NCBI RefSeq assembly: GCF_003144195.1
Contig: NW_020290079.1
Coordinates: forward strand, 1-36,890
Length of the DNA: 36,890 bases
Source: Ceraceosorus guamensis
Taxonomy: Eukaryota; Basidiomycota; Exobasidiomycetes; Ceraceosorales; Ceraceosoraceae
Direction: 5' to 3'
The position numbers and the translations under genes were made by a program. Positions 10,901-24,821 of this stretch are shown here, piece after piece. The notes beneath the pieces are model-generated. The model did no database searches. It saw only the letters and a list, made by a program, of their open reading frames with translations, and was not told where the DNA came from. Within the stretch, counting starts at the first letter, position 1. Each line of letters opens with the position of its first letter.

Positions 10901-11923
10901 GCGTTCGGAACGGCCGCGAAGCGAGAGTCGTGTGCTGGCAACGCAGCAGGCCCTTGCTCTCGAGCTGCTGGTGCCTTTGCTGCGACAGCATTGTTGCGTT
11001 CTGCTGACCGGACGTCTGCTCTTGGTCTTGCTTGAGGTGTCGCCTCGCGGCTGCCAGTGACGGTCGAGCTGGGCCTATTGCTGGATGGTCCTGTTGTGCC
11101 CGGACCGCCTGGCGCAGGCCTGCTGGAGAGTGTGGCGCGGCTTGCAGTTGTGGCCGTCGTAGCAGAAGACACGTTGCGAGTCGCGCCCGAGACTGGTCGT
11201 GTTGCAACTGAAGGGCGCGAGGCACCTGTAGCTGCAGAAGATGGCCTGTCGGTGGGCCGACGAGAAGCTTCGGAGCGGGTGTCGGAGCGACCCTCGCTGG
11301 CTGCACTCGCGCTACTGCTTGGAAGGTTTGAGAATGCCAAACGATCGAGCAGCTCTAGCAGCGCAGCGTGCTTTCCCTGATTCGGCAAGGCGCGCAATTC
11401 TTGAACGAGGTTTTGCAACTTGACGCCGCTGCCATGGCCACCATCCACCGCATAGCTGGTCACTGAGTGCGACAGGTAGCGTGCACAGGATTCTTTCTGA
11501 TCAGTGTGATCGCATGTACGCGCTCATGCTGTGAATGACTCACACTTGCGCTTGAGGCGCGCGATAACTTCTCTCTCGCTCGATGACGATGGCTGATTGA
11601 GGTCGCTGTGAATGCAAATGAACAGCAGGTGCGGGGCCTCCTTCAGCTCGGGATTTCCTGTGCTGAGGTAGCTAGCACCCTTTCTCGAAGTGCTGCACCA
11701 CGCTGAGTGCTCCGCCCGCGTCTAATCCTTGCAGAAGCACGCACCTGTTGAAGATTTCCTCTGCGAGAGCCACGCACTCGACCCTGAGCTTTCTCCTGCC
11801 TTCTGCAGTCTCCAGACTCTCTTCAACACCGCGACTCTTGCGGGTGGATGGAATGACTGCCGATACCAGATTGGTTAGCAGCGTTGCGGTCAGCGCTGGT
11901 GCTGACGGATCCTCCTGCGACAT
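7989..11923 (-). CDS. GCP3: Gamma-tubulin complex component 3 (Spc98/Alp6 type)
   Basis: Exons by splice sites and frame: 11923-11745, 11692-about 11569, about 11496-10657, 10619-10455, 10376-10121, 10049-9673, 9613-9517, 9458-9272, 9206-8845, 8774-8542, 8484-8350 and 8276-7989, about 1080 residues. An N-terminal helical part is followed by a Ser/Thr/Arg-rich linker. The GRIP1 domain comes next (SLCHFINEEMTEYLRLL, GDPFIRSYTARLLEE, RWIYEGELHDPFGEFFVE), then GRIP2 (LLDHLRALKDYLMLGRGDF, LYRHNLTASLETAIR, GDTGWDTFQLEYK). These match GCP3 rather than GCP2. The protein nucleates microtubules as part of the gamma-tubulin small complex at the spindle pole body. One junction is unresolved: exon 2 to exon 3. 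The obvious GTGAGT donor leads to a stop with either nearby acceptor. A weak GTTATC donor (11568) with CAG at 11497 keeps frame. All other junctions are unambiguous. It shares its promoter with PRI1. Confidence 0.93.
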
Positions 11924-12491
11924 GATGGCATGCTCCGTACCCCACCGGAACTCGTCGATTGGCTGCGTGTTCGCTACGAAGTGTAAAGAGCGCCCGATAG
12001 CTTCGATGAGACGCGCGGAAGAGGGAGAGAGGGATGTACGGGCGACGGTGCGGCTCAGCTAGGCGCTAGCTCGTGACCTCGAGGCGATGTGAGACGTGTG
12101 CGATGTAGATGGTGTAAATGGTGTTGCTGTGTTGGCGTGGGCTTAGCTGCGCTCGCACGCGCGCATTCGCCATGCGCGAGGTGATGGAGGGGAGACGCGT
12201 CGCGTAGCTGAACCAGCCGATGAGGGCGAGAAAAGGCTTTCTCGCGGCGCCGTCGTTGCATCACGTGCCATGCGCTCGAACCAAACGCGTGAAGCGCGGG
12301 GATACGCGTTCCGCGTAAAGTGACACTTTGGACTCAAGACTCTAGACTCGCGCTTCGAACCGAGCGCTATGGCTTGACGACACAAAGCACGTCGCCCCGC
12401 TCCACCACCTTCACTTGGCATCCAAGAGGCTCACCGCTGTCATCCGTCTCGTCAACATCAAGCATCGACTCACACCACATCAGCTTCGAAC
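11924..12491. promoter_or_regulatory. Divergent GCP3 / PRI1 promoter
   Basis: A 568-bp gap between the start codons of GCP3 (minus) and PRI1 (plus). It is CpG-rich and holds three ACGCGT hexamers (listed separately), a CACGTG E-box at about 12262-12267, and TTTCTCGCGGCGCC at about 12237-12250, which resembles an E2F/SBF-type site. Open frames here are short and unconvincing. Confidence 0.6.
12195..12309. promoter_or_regulatory. Cluster of three MCB (ACGCGT) boxes
   Basis: ACGCGT is seen at 12195-12200, 12285-12290 and 12304-12309, that is 183-297 bp upstream of the PRI1 ATG and 272-386 bp upstream of the GCP3 ATG. In yeasts, MBF (Mbp1/Swi6) binds this palindrome and drives G1/S genes, including DNA primase. 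Three copies in 115 bp beside a primase gene is a strong contextual match. Binding itself is inferred. Confidence 0.7.
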
Positions 12492-14230
12492 ATGCCGACT
12501 GCTGTGCGCTCGACCGACTTGCCCCCTGCCCGGCCGCCTCCCCCCGATATGGATGTGGATGAGGATGATGACTTTGAGCTGGACAAGGCCATGGCGGGCG
12601 TAGAGGAGGCACGGTGAGGTTGGAGTTGCGCAACGATGCTGGTGCAGCGCTCAGAGCTTTGCTGACCCTGCTCGAGCTGCGTCGATGACGTTGCTGACGC
12701 TGACGCGCACGACAGGCTGCAAGCGTTGGACACTTCGGATCCGATGGTGTTGCTGTCCTACTATCGCCATTTGCTGCCTTGGAAGAACATCTTTCTCTGG
12801 CTCAACAGGGATGTAGAGGGTGCTAACATGGCCTCCACCTCCTCTCCTGGCGCGTCTCGCAACTTTACTCATCGAGAATTCGCCTTCACACTGGCAAATG
12901 AGGCCTATCTGCGCTACAATTCCTACGCTACGTGGCAAGAGTTGAAGCGAGACGTGCTCAGATTGAATCCGCAAAGATTCGAGATTGGTCCAGTGTACAG
13001 CGCAAAGGTGAGGAGTGACGTGTGCTCGCCCCTCGAGACTCGGCTCGAATGCGCGGCTGACACCTGCCCACGCCTCGAACCGCTAGCCAAAGGATCGCAA
13101 GACGGTGCAAAAGACGTCGTTCAAACCCGTGTCTCGAGAAGTGGTGTTCGATATCGACATGACCGACTACGACGAGATTCGCACTTGCTGCAGCGGCAAG
13201 GGCATCTGCAAGAGGTGCTGGGGCTTCATCGCCGTAGCCGTCGAGGTGCTGGACCAAGCGCTGCGTTTGGACTTTGGCTTCAAGCATCTGCTGTGGGTCT
13301 ACTCTGGTAGGCGAGGTATCCACTGCTGGATATCGGACGAGGAAGCGTGCACTCTGCCAGACGATGCTCGCAAAGCCATTGTTGGCTGGTTGGAAGTCAT
13401 CAAGGGTGGTGCAAGCGCTGTCAAGAAGGTCAATTTGGCAGGTAGCTCGACTAGTGCCAGGCAGCTGCACCCTTCCCTCAGACGGGCCTTGGACGGCAGC
13501 GTGGATGCCGTCGATGGTGCATCCGACGGTCCTCTGAAGCGCGCATTCGTCGATATCGTACTCAAGGATCAAGACGTGTTCCGAGACGCGACGGGCTACA
13601 ATCGCTTGCTGGCCTTGCTTCCCTCGGTCGAGACGGAAGCGATTGCGCGGCTCAAGTCGAATTGGGATGCACAACCCGCTCGCAGCTCTTTGGACAAGTG
13701 GCAAGACATTATGACCATCGCTGCCAAGGCTGGCGAGATGAGAGCGCGCACGACGTGGAGACCGGCCATGGAGGACATCATCTTGCAATACACCTACCCT
13801 CGCATCGATGCCGAGGTATCCAAGCACATGAATCACTTGCTCAAAGCGCCTTTCGTCGTGCATCCCGCGACCGGCAGGGTCTGTGTACCGCTGGACCCGA
13901 GACAAATTCATCAATTCGATCCGGACTCGGACGCGCCCACGATCGGCGAGCTCTTCCGAGACCTAAACGCAGCGCAAAAGGCAGGAGAGGTGGACGACGG
14001 CGCAGCGCTCAAGGACAATCCGACGGCGTGGGAGCACACTCGACTCAAGCCATTCGTGCAACGATTCGAAAGGCACTGCAGTGCCATCGTACGTCAGACG
14101 AGAGAAGCAAAGAGGGGCCAGGGTGAGTGGTACAAAGTAGCACAGTTGTGGCTTTTGGACAGTTGTAGGCTGACTCGCGCTCGCACCTCAATGTCTCTCG
14201 ACTCCAGCTCTGGACACGATGGACTTTTAA
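12492..14230 (+). CDS. PRI1: DNA primase small catalytic subunit
   Basis: Exons 12492-12613, 12716-13007, 13087-14122 and 14208-14230 give 490 residues. The intron 3' of exon 1 has a CTGAC branch, and the last exon codes only eight residues ending LDTMDF. Conserved PRIM1 features in order are: YYRHLLPWKNIFLWLNRD; REFAFTL; IGPVYSAKPKDRKTV across intron 2; the metal-binding aspartates D160 and D162 in DIDMTDYDE; the Cys-rich zinc cluster TCCSGKGICKRCW; and SGRRGIH, which binds nucleotide phosphates. The protein synthesises RNA primers as the Pri1-Pri2 heterodimer of DNA polymerase alpha-primase. The N-terminal 40 residues are acidic and Pro-rich, longer than in yeast. The upstream MCB boxes fit S-phase expression. 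Length is close to, slightly above, the family's 410-420. Confidence 0.96.
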
Positions 14231-15070
14231 GCGCCCACCATTCTTGTCTGATCCTAGCTGCCGGTCCCGCAATTCATCCTTTCAGCTCTTGACGGAGGAG
14301 ATGTCAGTCCTTTGTGACTGTATGCGGTGAATGTGTTTCGGTTCGAGAGTCGACTCCGCCTAGGAACCGCCCCGCGTGAGCCAGACTGGGCACCCCGATC
14401 GGACAATGCAGCCAAGTTTCAAGTGCTCAGAGCGACGAGTCTGGATGCTGCAATCTGATGTCCTTGGTGCACCGAGATCGCAGGCAAGAGATCTGTTTTG
14501 GAGAGAGATCAGATTCACGCTGGAATCAATTGTGAATGTGTATCGAGACACGGATCAAGCACGGAAATCTTGAAGGACGGTTCGGGCTTCTTGGGCGGTC
14601 AGGACGACCGGTCACGTGAGCAATCACGTCTCGAAGTTTTTCCCGCTTGGTAGCCCCGCCGGTGCGAAGAATCAAAATTCTGAGCCCTGCTGCTGCACAG
14701 CGGCTCCATGCACACTTTTGACGCACGACATTCTTGATTTTTGGCTCTGAGCCGACTCGTGTGGAGAAAGTAAGTGCAAGCGTCGTGTGCGTGAGGTGCT
14801 GGACCGCTGGCGACGCTCGATACCTCTTATGTTCATCTCCACCACCCAGCCAGCGTGCCGTCGCTCTCGGCGCTACCTTGCTCGCTTCCCTCTCGCACGT
14901 CTACCCACTGCCACGCTCATTCTTGCCGCGGCTCAAGCGATCACCTCTCCACGCAGTGTCCAGGGCAGGCTCGCAACTGGCTCACCGATCACCACAGGTG
15001 TTTGTGCGGCCCAGCGCCATCGTTGTGTGGAACAGGCTAACAAGGGACCTCGCAGCCTCCTCGAGCTGCG
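14231..15070. other. Intergenic interval, PRI1 3' end and DHS promoter
   Basis: 840 bp between two genes on the same strand. It holds the PRI1 3' UTR and the deoxyhypusine synthase promoter. A CACGTG lies at about 14613. A 55-codon plus-strand ORF begins at an ATG at 14406 but has no recognisable features. I find no tRNA-like cloverleaf. Confidence 0.5.
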
Positions 15071-18522
<3,452 letters not shown>

Positions 18523-18870
18523 GGACAAGGAGAGCTCGACTTTGTCGACGAAGGAAAGAGTGGTGGGAAACGGACAAGGGAAGCTTGAGTCTGTCGACGA
18601 AGGAGAGGGTGATACAAAGCGGACAAGGAGAGCTCGACTTTGTCGACAAAGGAAAGGGTGGTGGGAAACGGACAAGGGGAGCTTGAGTCTGTCGACGAAG
18701 GAGAGGGTGATACGAAGCGGAGAAGAGGAGCTTGGGTTGGTTGATGAGGAAATGTTCAGGAGTGAATCCAGACGCTGTCGACAAAGGAGAGGGTGATACG
18801 AAGCGGAGAAGAGGAGCTCGGGTCGGTCGATGAGGAAACGTTCAGGAGTGAATCCAGACGCTGAGCGTGA
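18523..18870. repeat. Minisatellite: 49-bp units, then 86-bp units
   Basis: A GGACAAGG-type unit start recurs at 18523, 18572, 18621, 18670 and 18719, that is four exact 49-bp steps, and the related GGAGAAGAGG start returns at 18805 after 86 bp. Units alternate between a GAGCTCGAC and an AAGCTTGAG version, so the higher-order period is 98 bp. Each unit carries GTCGAC. The 86-bp units contain the 49-bp core plus about 37 bp (TTCAGGAGTGAATCCAGACG). Because 49 is not a multiple of 3, successive units are read in all three frames, and both strands stay open for 75-119 codons. I take those frames as repeat shadows rather than genes. Confidence 0.92.
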
Positions 18871-19044
18871 AACCTAGGTGGGCTGAGGAGGGCAAAGTCG
18901 CTGGAGAGGAAGTTTGAAGCTGAAGCGGTGACAGGAAGCGTCGGACAGGGTCAGCGTGTTCCATGGGGCGATGACGCAAGACGTGGTACCATGGCGTACA
19001 AGCTTCGACACCACAATTTGCTTCACTCACCCCAAACAATATCT

Positions 19045-19812
19045 TCACGATCTGGACTTTTGGAACAACGTGGGACAAAGCCCAGCCACAATGCCAGCCA
19101 TCGCTGTTCTGAACTCCTGATTATTAAATCCGGGGCGGAAGAGCTCAGGGCCAGCGTGGTCATGGCTGTCTTCCCTGTCGGTTGCATCTTCCAGCCATTC
19201 ATTCCAGATGTGCTCAAATTGCAGAGCGACGTTGTCGACAAGCTCCAGTACGTTCGCTACGCATTGCTGGTACTCAATAGGCCTCTCGCAAGCTTGATCA
19301 TTCTTGTCGAGGAGAGTCTCCACCTCAGTGGCATGATTGAGCATGCGCGTTATCTTAAAGGCTGAGTGATGCGTTTGCTCCAGGTTCTCCAAGTATTCTC
19401 GGACGCAACAAAGCTCAACTTTGCAGAACAAGCTGACTGTGGCTGTGGTGTTGAGAGGATTGTTCCTCAGGTTCGAGAGCAGTTCCTCTGGTGCACCGTG
19501 CATCTTGCCTGCAATGTTCTTGAGCCTGGTCCAGAACCTCTCCAATGCTGCCTGCTGCCCTGCCTCTCCCAGGCGCTGGTATTTGTTGGCGATCTCTTGA
19601 GCCTGATCACGCAGACGGACAATCTCAAAGGCAAGAGCAGTGATCTTTTGATGGGCGAAGGCAAGCATGCTACGCAAAAATTTGGAGTAGGAGACGAATG
19701 AGCAACGTGATTGGGAAAGGTCTTGCAAAGGGAGCGGCGGCAATAGCGTTGCAAGTCTGAATGATACTCACTAGAGAATGGCCCAGAACATCATCATCAG
19801 AAGGAAAGCCAT
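19045..19812 (-). CDS. Signal-anchor helical protein, lineage-specific
   Basis: Exon 1 (19812-19772) encodes a Met-rich hydrophobic start, MAFLLMMMFWAIL, then a GTGAGT donor. Exon 2 (19669-19045), after a GCGTAG acceptor, continues in frame (phase 2) to give 221 residues with no internal stop. The first 20 or so residues form a signal anchor. The rest is predominantly alpha-helical and charged, with likely coiled-coil stretches, for example around LAFEIVRLRDQAQEI and the ATEVETLLDKND region; the tail is acidic/polar. I do not recognise the family. The layout, with a tiny hydrophobic exon, phase-2 intron and helical body, recurs at 22949 and 24822. It sits head-to-head, about 115 bp away, with the pseudogene at 19929. 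It is the most intact member of this gene style here. Confidence 0.7.
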
Positions 19813-19928
19813 TGTGGCAAGTACTGGTTTGTGTGTGTACGTGCAGGGTGAAGTATGCGGTGTTGAGGCTTCTGACTGTCTTGCGTGACGACAAGGTGAA
19901 GATGGTGGTTAGAGACCGGGTGATGTGA

Positions 19929-20285
19929 GTCGATCCGGCAGCACCAGGGTCCGCTCTCATCCGCTCCTCGAGCGTGTATGCCTTGGATCCAGACATTTCC
20001 AACCTGAATGCTCAGATCCAGATGACAGAACAACAGATCTCTGCAAAGCAGCATTTGGCAACATGATTCTTGGATGAGGAGAAAGGTCAACTGGCCAGGA
20101 CTCAGATTGCTGGTGTTAAAGAGCTTCTATGTTCCATGGAGCCAATTATGGCCAAAAGCACGTCAATGCTGGAAGTGACAACCGCAGAGGTTCATGCGCT
20201 TTCTCTACTCTTGCAGCAACTGGAAGTTGTTGATTGGCATTGGCATTGCTCTGGGGGAGCATACCTTCTGTCGACAAGGCGCTAG
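19929..20285 (+). pseudogene. Coiled-coil gene fragment, paralogue of the 28.4-28.9 kb locus
   Basis: One plus-strand frame reads NAQIQMTEQQISAK, then LDEEKGQLART and LSLLLQQ, ending HWHCSGGAYLLST plus two Arg and TAG. The minus-strand locus at 28872-28372 has the same elements in the same order (AQIQTISQQISAK, YLDEEKVELAR, VSLLLQQ, HWHCSGGAYLLST) and the same stop position. Here a TGA at 20064-20066 interrupts the frame; the paralogue has an Arg codon there. Heptad-like spacing suggests a coiled coil. No ATG is evident upstream: the frame opens after a stop at 19926. It is probably a decayed duplicate, though a spliced upstream exon is possible. Confidence 0.55.
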
Positions 20286-21429
20286 GGGTGATCAGTTGTG
20301 ACGCCAACAATGCTGGTCAAGCTCCTGTGACACCTGCAAGCCCCTCATCCCTCGCTTTCCCACCTCCTCCTCCCCTCCCCTCCTCTCCCCTTTTGTCCTC
20401 CTTCAGTGGTGTTCTAAGCTATCCTGACACCACTTTGTTCGCACTGATCCACCGGTCTAATGGCCCAGAAGATTTGATCCCAAATCATTCAAGCCTTTGT
20501 GTATAAGCTCGTCTGGCACAATGATAACGTCTCAAGCGTGCATAGAGCCTCTATGGAGAGCAGTGTTGAGACTTTGCAGGAAGCCTTTCCGCGAGGTCCG
20601 CCGCTCTTTATTGTTGGCCCCGCCGGGTCTGAGGTAACAATTACAGGTATCTCTTGGGACTAGAAAAGACACGGCTTTGTCAGCAGTCATGGCCCCTCAC
20701 GACGCAAGCCATCCTTGCTGGGTGACAAAAAGCACAGGGTCGCACCTCATTACTTCAAGTGTAAATGACAAATGGAAGCCGTTTGAGACCTCGTCATGCA
20801 GAGAGTCCGTCACAGAGGGGCTCAGTGCTAGAGCGTCTCCGCGTCTGCCGACCCAGCGCGGGCGGACTCGCGTTCAGCACTCAGTGACTGACAACTCTCC
20901 AACCATCCTGCTGACACGCCTGCAGCACCATCACAGCGCACCAATCGCCGCGTTTCGATCCGCACACACACGCTAAAGCACAGATGCCTATTGTTTTCAA
21001 TGCTCGCTTATGACAGTCATTACGGATGGACGAAATGTACGACCTTCATTGAACTATGCGCCATCTAACTTGGACCGGTAAGATGATCCATGCTCGAGGC
21101 CCTGTCGTGGCATGTACTCAAATTGCATGACTATCGACAGTAATTACATGGCACATGCTGGAAGGTGGCCCAAACGCGGTGCACGATGTCTGAATCGGTG
21201 TGTTGCTGATGTCGACAATGACAAGCGTTGTGATGCACTGATGACCGTTCTGTGGGGGGCAACCAGACGCTTAGAGATTCACGAATAGACGCGGGCTCCA
21301 CATGTTCAGATTGCAATCAGAGCGTAGACTACTCGCACAGAGGCGCGTTCTTGGGGACGGCAAGAGATTGGAATCGGGCAACGGGGAGAGCGCGACATTG
21401 AAGGGGGAAACGCGCGTGGAGGGAAGAAG
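20286..21429. other. Interval with polypyrimidine tract, no clear gene
   Basis: A pyrimidine-rich stretch at about 20337-20404 ends CCTTCAG and looks like a strong splice acceptor. An open frame from about 20234 (LALLWGS, then TPASPS) is also conserved in the 28.3-kb paralogue, so some exon boundary of that family may lie here. From 20,500 to 21,430 I see only short ORFs without recognisable content. Confidence 0.4.
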
Positions 21430-22365
21430 AGATCAGGGCTAAGTGGTCACGGGTGGAGAACAACCGTCAGCAGATGGCTCGCTTTGTCGGCCTCATCGAC
21501 TCACTTCAGCAACAATGCTACAAACAGACCAACAGAGTGGCTATCTTGGAGTGCCAGCTCCGCAGCTTGAGAGACACAGAAGGATCTACAGCCTCTAGGT
21601 GAGTCAACGCTCATGCAAAACAAGCAGAAAGGGTTGTGAGATTTGCATTAATCTCGAGCTGACTCAGGATCTCTTCATTGGAAGCCCTGCCCAAGCACGT
21701 GCTACTGAAGCAGGTTCTCGCCAAGCACGTTCTACTGAAGCAGGCTCTAGCCAAGCACGTACAATGCTACGAACAGACCGACAGAGTGGCTGTCTTGGAG
21801 CACCAGATCCGCAGCTTGAGAGACACAGAAGGATCTACAGCCTCTAGGTGAGTCAATGCTCATGCAAAACAAGCAGAAAGGGTTGTGAGCTTTGCATTAA
21901 TCTTGAGCTGACTTGGGATCTCTTCATTGGAAGCCCTGCCCAAGCACGTTTGACCCAAGCAGCTTTGACCCAGCGCATCGAAGGTCAGATGGACCGCCTC
22001 GTGCCCACGCTGGGACGTACAGTAGGCTTGCAAATTGCCATGGAGGACAACCGACAGGAGATGGCTGACAACCGACAGGAGATGGCTTGCACTTGGAACC
22101 TTGTCGATTCACTTAACCAAAAATGCTACAAACTGAACAACGGAGTGCTTGACTTGGAGCGCCAGACCCGCAGCTTGAGAGACACGGAAGGATCTACAGC
22201 CTCTAGGTGAGTCAACGCTTATGCAGAACAAGCAGAAAGAGTTATGAGATTTGCATTAATCTTGAGCTGATTTGGGATCTCTTCAGCGGAAGCCCTGTCC
22301 AAGCACGTTTGACCCAAGCAGCTTTGACCCAAGCAGGTTTGACCCGAGCGCTTTCGGAGCCTTGA
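21430..22365 (+). CDS. Tandem coding-cassette array encoding coiled coil
   Basis: A cassette ending LRSLRDTEGSTAS and a GTGAGT donor occurs three times (exon ends at 21598, 21847 and 22206). Each is followed by a near-identical intron of about 80 bp and then an SPAQAR/SPVQAR restart. The full central exon (about 21935-22206) encodes SPAQARLTQAALTQRIEGQM, a twice-repeated DNRQEMA, and a heptad-rich segment. The last exon begins at 22287 (CTTCAG acceptor) or slightly later (GAAG) and ends in LTRALSEP and TGA at 22363-22365. With either acceptor the AG|C junction keeps frame. The middle cassette is partial and out of frame with its own restart, so this is either a variable repeat gene or one being dismantled. 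No start exon was found; upstream frame is open only from about 21,395. Function unknown. Confidence 0.5.
21513..22206 (+). repeat. Direct repeats of exon-intron cassette (249 and 359 bp apart)
   Basis: Three copies of a segment running from AATGCTACRAAC through GCCTCTAGGTGAGT and the following intron. The first spacing is 249 bp, the second 359 bp. Nested inside are 30-bp repeats (CCAAGCACGTNCTACTGAAG, about 21690-21755) and a 21-bp tandem duplication at 22046-22087. These indicate repeated unequal exchange or slippage. Confidence 0.85.
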
Positions 22366-22948
22366 AGCGGGCAAAGCCGTCGCTTCCAACAAACATGTTA
22401 CTTTCTTAAGCCTACAGACCGAGCAACCAATTGTATGTCCTTCGACTTCCTCGTTCCGTCTGATATGGTTCTGGGACAAGAACGAAGTATCCATCCCACG
22501 GCAAGCGTTGCGGCTGCTCTTCAAGAGGTAGGCAGGTATTGTACGTCGCGCTTTGAAGCGCCGAGTGCTGATCATGAACTGCCATCGACTGAAGCTATGT
22601 AGCTACGCCTAGCGCACGATGATTCCGTTCACGAAAGAGCTGATCCCACCTTGCCTTTTGCCGAGTCTCCCTTTAGACAATCGATTGGCGTGCTCGTTAA
22701 TTCGACCAGCGTCTCGAAGACACGTAGCACACAGGTTATACAGCAAGTCGCCTCAACATCGTGGTCTTTGCTGGCACAGTGCCGCTTCACGTCCAAAATT
22801 CGCAATGTTCCAATTTTTCGACGTCTCCTCATCGGTGCCTAACATTTCGGGCCTCTGACACCGAGCGCCGACATACCAGCCCACTTCTCCCGCCGCGCAC
22901 ACTGCTGCCATCGACTTCTCGTCTCGGACAACTGACAGACAAGTGAAA
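22366..22948. other. Intergenic interval upstream of the 22.95-kb locus
   Basis: An AAT-to-ATG open stretch at about 22390-22600 reads protein-like in one plus frame (SFDFLVPSDMVLGQE) but lacks a start and any recognised domain. The last 100 bp before 22949 are CT/CA-rich like a promoter. Confidence 0.35.
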
Positions 22949-23476
22949 GATGGCTCTCCTTTTCATGTGAGTGCCCCGAAGAGACTCAGAGCATTTGGCG
23001 AAAGGTAGCACCAGGGCCTAAGCTAACGATAGTCCGGTGCCTTTGACTACCTTAGGTGCAACTTCATTCGCAATCCTCGTCTGCGCTACCTTCGCGCCAT
23101 TCTGCTCGGTCATAGATTGCCACGATAGCTTACGCTGTCGAGGGTGCACGAATGTGCTCGCACACAAGCGTATGGCGACACACTAAGTCACACTATGGCA
23201 AGCGAACAGATTCAGCAACATTGCAGGATGTGGGCAAGCTCTTCCGGCCATGCGGACGCTCTGACGACTATGCAAGCTTTGCGACAGGTGCAGCCCCTAA
23301 CACGATACGAGATTGCAAGACTTTGGCTTCCGGAGCGACTGGTAGGATCGTCACTTGGAAGTGAAGAGTCAGGGACGCTGCAGGTGGACTTTATGATAGT
23401 AGCAGGCGCCCTGTCCGATGGAGGAAGAATGAAGTTGATCACTCAAGAATGCGTACCGCTCGTGTGTCCGATTTGA
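22949..23476 (+). pseudogene. Short-first-exon membrane gene with one in-frame stop
   Basis: ATG (22951-22953 region) encodes only MALLF plus two bases before a GTGAGT donor. A CTTAG acceptor ending at 23055 joins in phase 2 to CNFIRNPRLRYLRAILLG, giving an N-terminal hydrophobic/basic segment. The same frame runs to a TGA at 23474-23476 but is broken once by TAG at 23126-23128. Downstream it contains MASEQIQQHCRMW and LTRYEIARLWLPE. Architecture matches the loci at 19812 and 24822. Either the gene is a pseudogene of about 150 codons, or translation restarts at the ATG near 23,195, giving about 93 residues. I do not recognise the family. Confidence 0.45.
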
Positions 23477-24821
23477 GCAAGCTTATGACTGTCGCATGTG
23501 ATGTTCTTTTGCCCGCGACTGTTTGTGTGAAGCCTTTGTACTGTCCGCCACCTGAAAGTGATGTCCGATAGATTGAACGATTGTGATGTCCGATAAATTG
23601 AATGCTTGCGCAAGAATGGAATCGTGACCGCTGTGCAAATCAGGTCACACGTGCTACGACTACAGAAAAGGCGTACGGTCGGGAAGCTCTACGAGGGCAG
23701 TTTGATGGGAGACACTTCATATCATTGATAGCAGAGTGCGGATCAATCACACAGACACGGAGCCCAGCACTAAATCATGGCGCATTCACGAATGGGCCAT
23801 GATGAAGAGATGGCCGTCAGAACACGCACATTCGTGCCTCACTACGAATTACCCGACTCGCTCAACTCTCACTATCAGACTCGCTGGCCACGGCCTCGCG
23901 ACACAATTGCCATGATCTTGCGCAAGTCTCTAGAGCATTCTAGTGAAAGGCCATGAGGTACGATACTCATGTACTGCCTAGAAGCCTGTTCTCCACGATC
24001 GCGGTGCGTCAAGACGCTGTATGCAAACCGGACCCACCGGCGCCAGCCAGACCGCACGATGACGGGCAGGTCTGAAGCGATCGAGACTGTCAACGATTGT
24101 GCGTGGGTGCTGAAGCTGTTGAGGCTTCAAGCATCACGGGGTACATGAGCGCAAGCGATTCAAATTCTTCAATGGAGCTGGGCAGGGCGCGCTGCAGCGA
24201 GTCCTCAAGCGCTGGGCAAAGCGCACAGAGGAAAAGCGTGAGTGCTTATGCGAGCCAATGCATCGACCGGAAAGCCGTTATGCACGCACCGAGGCTTGCG
24301 TGTTTGGGTGAGCAAAGGGGTCAAGTCGAGCTCGAGCAAAGTCTGATTTGTTGGAAAAGCCCCCCTCCCTGTGTCACTTAAAGATGGCTGGGGCTCGCAA
24401 CCCCCTCCATGACCCAACCACAACACACCCTCTCCTTTGGCATTGAGCTCGAACACTACACTCTTTAAGCACACTCGCTTGATAGACACACTCTCTCAGC
24501 ACGCTCTTTTTTGCAAACACACTCTTTCCAACGCTCTCTCAGCCACACGCTCTTTGTTCACTACGCTTGTTTTCGTTCTCTGTTTGCCAAAGCCTACCCA
24601 CGCACTAGTCTCCAACCCCCACCCCACCTTCCTATCGCCTCCGCGAGACGCACATTCCCTTGCCCCTTACCTGCGCGATTCCATTCGCCCATTCCGTTTC
24701 AATCTTCTTTCTCCTCCTAACCTTGTGAGCACACTTTTTGGTTGACTTGGCCCTCTCAGCAGCTAATTTGCCGACCCTTGATCATTTTTATCCCAGTTTA
24801 ACTACTCATCGTATCGCCAAA
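23477..24821. other. Intergenic interval with short direct repeat and CT-rich promoter
   Basis: Contains a 22-bp direct repeat (GTGATGTCCGATA followed by RATTGAAYG) at about 23558 and 23583, offset by 25 bp. From 24,420 to 24,820 the plus strand is strikingly CT/CA-rich with repeated CACTCTYT-type words, as expected of the promoter and leader of the gene starting at 24822. No ORF between is convincing. Confidence 0.45.

Noticed and set aside
14406-14573. 55-codon ORF between PRI1 and DHS
   Set aside because: No recognisable features, and an overlapping minus-strand frame of the same length exists.
23558-23605. Short direct repeat as a transposon end
   Set aside because: Only two 22-bp units and no inverted partner nearby.
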